From Cyclina sinensis (taxonomy: Eukaryota; Mollusca; Bivalvia; Venerida; Veneridae), in NCBI GenBank assembly GCA_012932295.1, contig JAAONU010000013.1, forward strand, positions 45,956,627 to 46,020,626: a stretch of 64,000 bases of DNA, read 5' to 3'. Made by a program: the position numbers and the translations under genes. Under the pieces are notes generated by a model. That model saw only the letters and a list, made by a program, of their open reading frames with translations, was not told where the DNA came from and did not search any database. Every line of letters begins with the position of its first letter. Within the stretch, counting starts at the first letter, position 1. Shown piece after piece: positions 59,590 through 64,000 of the stretch.

Positions 59590-60960
59590 TTCAGAAATTA
59601 AAATCGATGAAAGAAGACGAATGTTGGCAAAAGAGAAGGCAGCATAGGAGCATGCAGCCAAATTCTTCTCTAAATCGCATGCACTTGTAAGTGAATCTTA
59701 CCCTGATACTCAATACGTCCCTAACATCACATTTACCCCACCTCCTCCATTTGGCAACCCAAGTCTCCCAACCCAACCCTCTGGAAAACCAAACCGCAAC
59801 CCAGACTTTTCACCCCTTTCCTCTGGCAATGTAAACCTCCCAACCCTAGACCCTGGCAATCCTTGCCCTCAACCCTCACAGTCTGATAATTGTAACTTTC
59901 CATCCCCTTCCCCTGGCAATCCAAACCTCCAAGCCCCAACATCTGGCAGCCTTAACCGCCAACACCCTCTCTCTGACGACCCGAACCTTACACACCCACC
60001 CTCTGGTGACCAAAACCTTACATCCTCCCCCCTGGCAACGTAAACCGCAAACCTCCAGACTGTGGCAGTCTTGACCACCCACAATCTGGCAATCCAAACA
60101 CACAGTCACAAACTGTTAAAGACCAACTTCTGTTGTATCAGCTGACTTGCACTAGCTCCATATGAGTAATACATAGACACTCTAGTCACGTAGTTTAGAT
60201 GTATATACTGCCTGTACGTTTTATATGATCAGAGAGTTGCCGTCTGGGCTTTGCTTAGTTAACACTATGTAGATGAAATAGATTTGTATAAAGAGCAATG
60301 CTGTGTTCTTCATTAATCGCCCACTTAACAATAGAACAACTTCCACAATCTAATAGCTTCAAAGACAATAATTCATTGACCATGAATGAGAGTGAGGGGT
60401 TCCCAATGCAAACTCAGGACCCATCAGGATGATTCACGGTCCACCCATTCCTGCCCTCTGTTTATCAACAATATCAAAGTTCTTGGATGCAGCCATCTTT
60501 GCAGTACCCCAATTCCCCGTTTGGCATGCCACCTAAATTTAGTCATTTTCCAAGTATTCCTAATTTTCTTTCATCAGGTATGCCACCGCAGTTCTTTAAC
60601 AATGTACATTCTTTACCAAATGGCATGTTCAACACTAACAGTACCCCTATTTATAATTCATCTAACAGTGTGCAAGTGTTAAGAAAACCACCCAGTATTA
60701 ACATTCCTAACAATACTCATGACATATCCACTTCATCAGCCGAATCTGGATTTTTTCATCCAGATTCCTGTCATCTACAGTGGCCATATTGGATGGAACT
60801 GGAGAATAGGATGGTGTAGAAATAGATGTTGTAAATACTAGTATAGGTAGCAGTAAAGCAAATGCCAGCTTGTCCGATAATATTGCAAGTGCATGTAGTA
60901 CAGAGTCCGAGTATCATTGCAACTGCAGTAAGGAAAAATCAGTGACTTGAAAAGGAAACT
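59590..60960 (+). pseudogene. Decayed transposon open frame, Pro/Ser-rich part
   Basis: From about 59600 a plus-strand frame (DERRMLAKEKAA, stop, EHAAKFFSKSHALVSESYPD) leads into Pro/Gly/Asn-rich repeats of about 12-14 codons (SGNPNLP-like) to TAA near 60045. A second frame at 60430-60819 (MPPKFSHFPSIPNFLSSGMP) then shifts and continues to about 60950. Broken frames, repeats and position upstream of other transposon-type frames suggest a dead mobile element protein. Homology is not established. Confidence 0.45.
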
Positions 60961-61004
60961 ATCTGAGACAGGTAGGCAAAGTAAATATATGATGGGTCCG
61001 CCGT

Positions 61005-61990
61005 TCCAATAAAACTTTGTTATCCCCTGCTAAAAAAGGGATATGGTAGTAGTCTCTGTCTGTCCGTCCGTCCGTCCATCCCTCATCCCGGAGCATAACT
61101 TGAAAACTTTTTAACAGATTGACTTGAAACTTGAAATATGAATAGATGTCAACTAGGAGAAGTGCAATGTATAAGAACCATAACTCTATATAGTCCGGTT
61201 GTGTAATTATCACCCTTTATTTATTTTAAACATTAATTTTTGTCCGCAGCAAAAGTCCGGAATTTGTGATTGATTTGATACTTAAAATATATATAGATGG
61301 CGTCTAGAAAAAGTGCAGTAACTAAGAAGTATCCGCTTCGTTTCTTGTTTATGCTTGACAAGGTTCATAAATTTATAGCATTTATATTTTAAGAATTATC
61401 TTCCCTTTGATCATGGAATTTTGTTTCACTCTGTAGGCTTTTTCTTTTCTTCTATTTTATAACTGAAGGGTTGGGGAATGCATATCAGGAAAAGCCACAG
61501 TCAGAAAACACAGTCACACCACACATCCATAAAGTAGAAGGCATATGATTGTAAACAATTTTTTAAAAGAAAACATACTTTAAAACCTATGCAGTTTATC
61601 CAAATACAAAACAGATAATTCAATTTGCAATTTGTTTTACTTTCATTTAAAAGTATGCTATGACTCACATTTAACCCTTTTCCTTGATTTTTTTGTTATA
61701 CTTTATATTTATCGTAACAGATTTTTATCCTCCTTTGTTGTTCATTAGGAATATTATTATTTACTCATATTTCTTTATTTTTCAGTCTTTAAAGATGCCA
61801 GGATATAAAAAGAAAACCCATTTGAGTCTTTATAAAAATGTCAACGGAAAAGAAAAATATTCACATTGCCATCACCATTCAAAGCCAGAAAACATCTCTG
61901 TTAACATATATCACCTGCTAAAAATGTCCAGATATTTTTCTATCTAATAAAAAATGATGTCAGTGATGTCAAAATAAGGCTTTAACAGAC
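61005..61990. other. Dispersed repeat piece and unassigned sequence
   Basis: 61013-61330 starts gttatcccctgctaaaaaag, with tctgtctgtccgtccgtccg and two modules around ttgaaacttgaaatatgaat and atagatggcgtctagaaaaa. The remainder to 61990 has no recognised gene. The frame at 61684-61947 has no family resemblance. Confidence 0.45.
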
Positions 61991-62007
61991 TACACACGAT
62001 ATACTAT

Positions 62008-62811
62008 GAGAAGAAGCTCACGTATGAAGACATTAACTCTGAAAGGTATGGAGCAATATAAAGAGAAATATGAAAGATTGAGGTCATTTTTAGATCAGCA
62101 CAGATTTAGAAAAAATTTATTTCTTCAAATCCGTCACCAGTTAACCTAGATCTTTTCAATCGTGACCTTTTTGGAACTCTGTATTCAAGGTACAACCAAG
62201 TCTATGAGGAGACGTCTCAGTTTTTGACCAAAACATGTACTGAACAAAGTAACATTGATTTATTTGAGCTAATTTCAAAAGAAGGACATGCCAGGGTAAA
62301 GTTTGAGGAATTTAAATCTCAACTCGAAAGTGTTGATATAAAAACTCTTCATGACAATATGTCAGAAAGTGCAAGAACGGCATGGTCGTTACGTAGTCTT
62401 ACTTCCAGCAACAGTAGTAAAACTTCTGTAAGAACAATTTTGACTATAAAAAGGCAAAAGCAGTTGCGGCTAAAGTCAAATTAGAGTATGCAGAAAACGA
62501 AGTTGAACTAATTAGAAAACAAGCTTTATTAGATGATGACCAAACGAAACTAAACGCTGAAAAAGTAAGAAAGTAAACTCTTTTAGAAAATGAACTTTCA
62601 TTATTAAAATCAAAGAAACAAGCTGAAGCGGTAAGAGCAGAAGCAAAAGCAGAAGCAAAAGTATTAGAGAAATTTGACTCTCTATCTATAGAAGAGAATC
62701 ATGTAGGAAATCTAGAACCTATAGACAACTTACGACAGCTAACAGTGGAAGAAAATCTTGATAGATTTTTCAAATCACAGACAAATGAAAACACTAATAA
62801 GAGGTGTTAAC
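62008..62811 (+). pseudogene. Gag-like coiled-coil protein of a decayed retroelement
   Basis: Pieces in successive frames: MRRSSRMKTLTLKGMEQYKE and FLDQHRFRKNLF from 62008; TKTCTEQSNIDLFELISKEG from about 62230 with SLTSSNSSKTSV; then KAKAVAAKVKLEYAENEVEL and, after a stop, ENELSLLKSKKQAEAVRAEA to 62808. The RSSR start, Ser-rich hinge and Ala/Glu/Lys coiled coil fit the Gag-like N-terminal proteins of BEL/Pao-type and similar elements in invertebrate genomes. Class assignment is inference. At least three frame breaks or stops are present. Confidence 0.55.
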
Positions 62812-63276
62812 TCCATTGAAAATAAGTGGACTGAGCTGATTACTTCATACTAAGAGATCAATTAATGTTTAAATAAAATGGTAGCAAGGCTTTAACAAGA
62901 AGGGGTTTTCGTCCATATCCCGTCAGCAGTTTGACCTGTGAAAGCCAGACAAGATTTTTTCTATTTTTAGCTCTGGTGGCCATTGTGTGCAGCGAAGCGG
63001 AACGTGCCAGTGATATGCACAATAAGGGTTGGTACAGATCACTCGTCATTGTGCAGGATCAGGGAAATTGCTCTAATACATTGCAAGATTACAATTGCTA
63101 TATGAATTTGTCAAATAATGATTACAGTATTAATAGTCTTGAACCAAGTAGACACTTTGATCGGACTTGTTATGAGCCTTCTGTTTTCTTTGATAATAAA
63201 CCTTACTCTGAGATGAAGTTAAATTATCCAGATGGTACAGAAAATGCAGATAAGCCAGTTATTACAACCATAGAAG

Positions 63277-63951
63277 ATGAAAATAGAAGTGTATATGATG
63301 CTCATCCTTTGGTTGACACAACTGCCCCACTTGATTCTTCTGCATCTACTTCATACCAGGTACCATCCTATGCTAAGTGAATCTTTATTTTTTGCCAGTC
63401 CAGTTTTCATGGAAAATTTATTAAGGCCTACAGGCTCAGACCTGTTTATTCTAGGCTCTTTTCATCAAGGAAATACAATGTTTATGGAGGATTCACGTGG
63501 TAAACAATGCACAATAAATGCTTTATGTTCATTGATTTTTGCAAAGTTTTCACATTTTAACTCGAAGAAAGACTTAGATAACGTTCTTTTTCATGGTGAT
63601 TCAATTTACAAGGACACTGTTGTACATTTATACGAGAAGAAACAGTTTAAAAGTATGCTGCTAAATTTTGATGAACTTCCAGATGTTGTGCACATTCTGA
63701 ACAGACGTATATCTGTTGTAAAATCAGATGTGATCTCTGGTGTTTGTACACAGCAGTTTGAAAGTAAGTGTTTACCTTCACTCTTTCAGTCTATTGATTC
63801 TGCTCTTCTGAAGACCTCATATTTGTTGGTTATGACTGGATCAATTTGTTTAGCAGTGTTTAAGAAGAATGACCAGTTTTTCTTCTTTGACTCACATTCG
63901 CATGGTTCAAATGGGTTGTCATGTGAAAATGGAACCTCATTACCCATTTAA
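63277..63951 (+). CDS. Transposon-borne C76-like (herpes tegument type) cysteine peptidase domain
   Basis: The conserved part begins near 63368 (codon 31 of the frame). It shows EDSRGKQCTINALCSLIF with the candidate nucleophile Cys78, DLDNVLFHGDSIY, and FFFFDSHSHG with candidate Asp205 and His207. This is the Cys...Asp-x-His pattern of the peptidase C76 (large tegument protein) deubiquitinase fold, which also occurs in animal transposon proteins. The frame stops at 63951 before the usual end, and a neighbouring frame continues for about 15 codons, so the 3' end is broken or frameshifted. An overlapping frame at 62931-63380 reads into it at its end, perhaps the true upstream part. The downstream transposon domains would lie beyond the window. 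This is a mobile-element gene, not a virus. Confidence 0.6.
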   Translation: MKIEVYMMLILWLTQLPHLILLHLLHTRYHPMLSESLFFASPVFMENLLRPTGSDLFILGSFHQGNTMFMEDSRGKQCTINALCSLIFAKFSHFNSKKDLDNVLFHGDSIYKDTVVHLYEKKQFKSMLLNFDELPDVVHILNRRISVVKSDVISGVCTQQFESKCLPSLFQSIDSALLKTSYLLVMTGSICLAVFKKNDQFFFFDSHSHGSNGLSCENGTSLPI

Positions 63952-64000
63952 TTTCACAAGTTGGAGGACATTATATCTTACATGTACGTAATGTATGAAA

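Noticed and set aside
59733..60109. Gly/Leu-rich minus-strand frames
   Set aside because: They are antisense of the Pro/Gly/Asn-rich repeats of a decayed plus-strand frame.

Overview
The window is eukaryotic, AT-rich and intron-rich, and is most likely from a mollusc, probably a bivalve. The evidence is a cGAS-like nucleotidyltransferase with a decayed paralogue, secreted ShKT and Ly6/uPAR (LU) domain genes in tandem, non-LTR and other transposon debris, and many dispersed elements built from 105-170 bp tandem modules ending in hairpins and GGAC(GGAC)n runs. No bacterial feature is present. The species assignment is inference.

Layout. 0-1.5 kb is a 20-bp minisatellite split by a LINE 3' end. 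2.0-2.7 kb holds what look like the last two coding exons of a plus-strand gene, followed by about 2 kb of 3'UTR-like sequence. 5-8.8 kb is one modular repeat nested inside another. 10.2-19.7 kb carries two divergently oriented copies of a three-exon gene for a small secreted peptide very rich in cysteine. One copy is intact (minus, 10160-11757) and one is frame-broken (plus, 18758-19698). They share an upstream promoter block, and a frameshifted cGAS-like pseudogene and a decayed ShKT exon lie between them. 24.7-54.2 kb, all on the minus strand, carries three paralogues of a gene encoding signal peptide - ShKT - LU (three exons) - Thr-rich linker - ShKT. The 46.8-54.2 kb copy is complete (200 codons, stop codon split by the last intron). 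The 35.9-42.6 kb copy has every exon but one surplus base. The 24.7-26.8 kb copy keeps only its 5' half and has a LINE in its intron. An intact 484-residue cGAS-like gene (30278-31732) sits between the second and third. From 54 kb to the end are modular repeats, a tRNA-like SINE head and a decayed transposon with a coiled-coil Gag-like part and a herpes-tegument-type (C76-like) cysteine peptidase domain.

How the genes may work together. A cGAS-like enzyme, secreted ShKT/LU proteins and a processed Cys-rich peptide would fit an innate-immunity or epithelial-secretion neighbourhood that grows by tandem duplication and decays by frameshift and transposon insertion. The gene models rest on reading splice sites, phases and paralogue alignment by eye. 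The immune role is inference. The ShKT/LU exons, the Cys-rich peptide exons and the 2 kb exons are mostly too short to appear as long open frames and were found by comparing copies.
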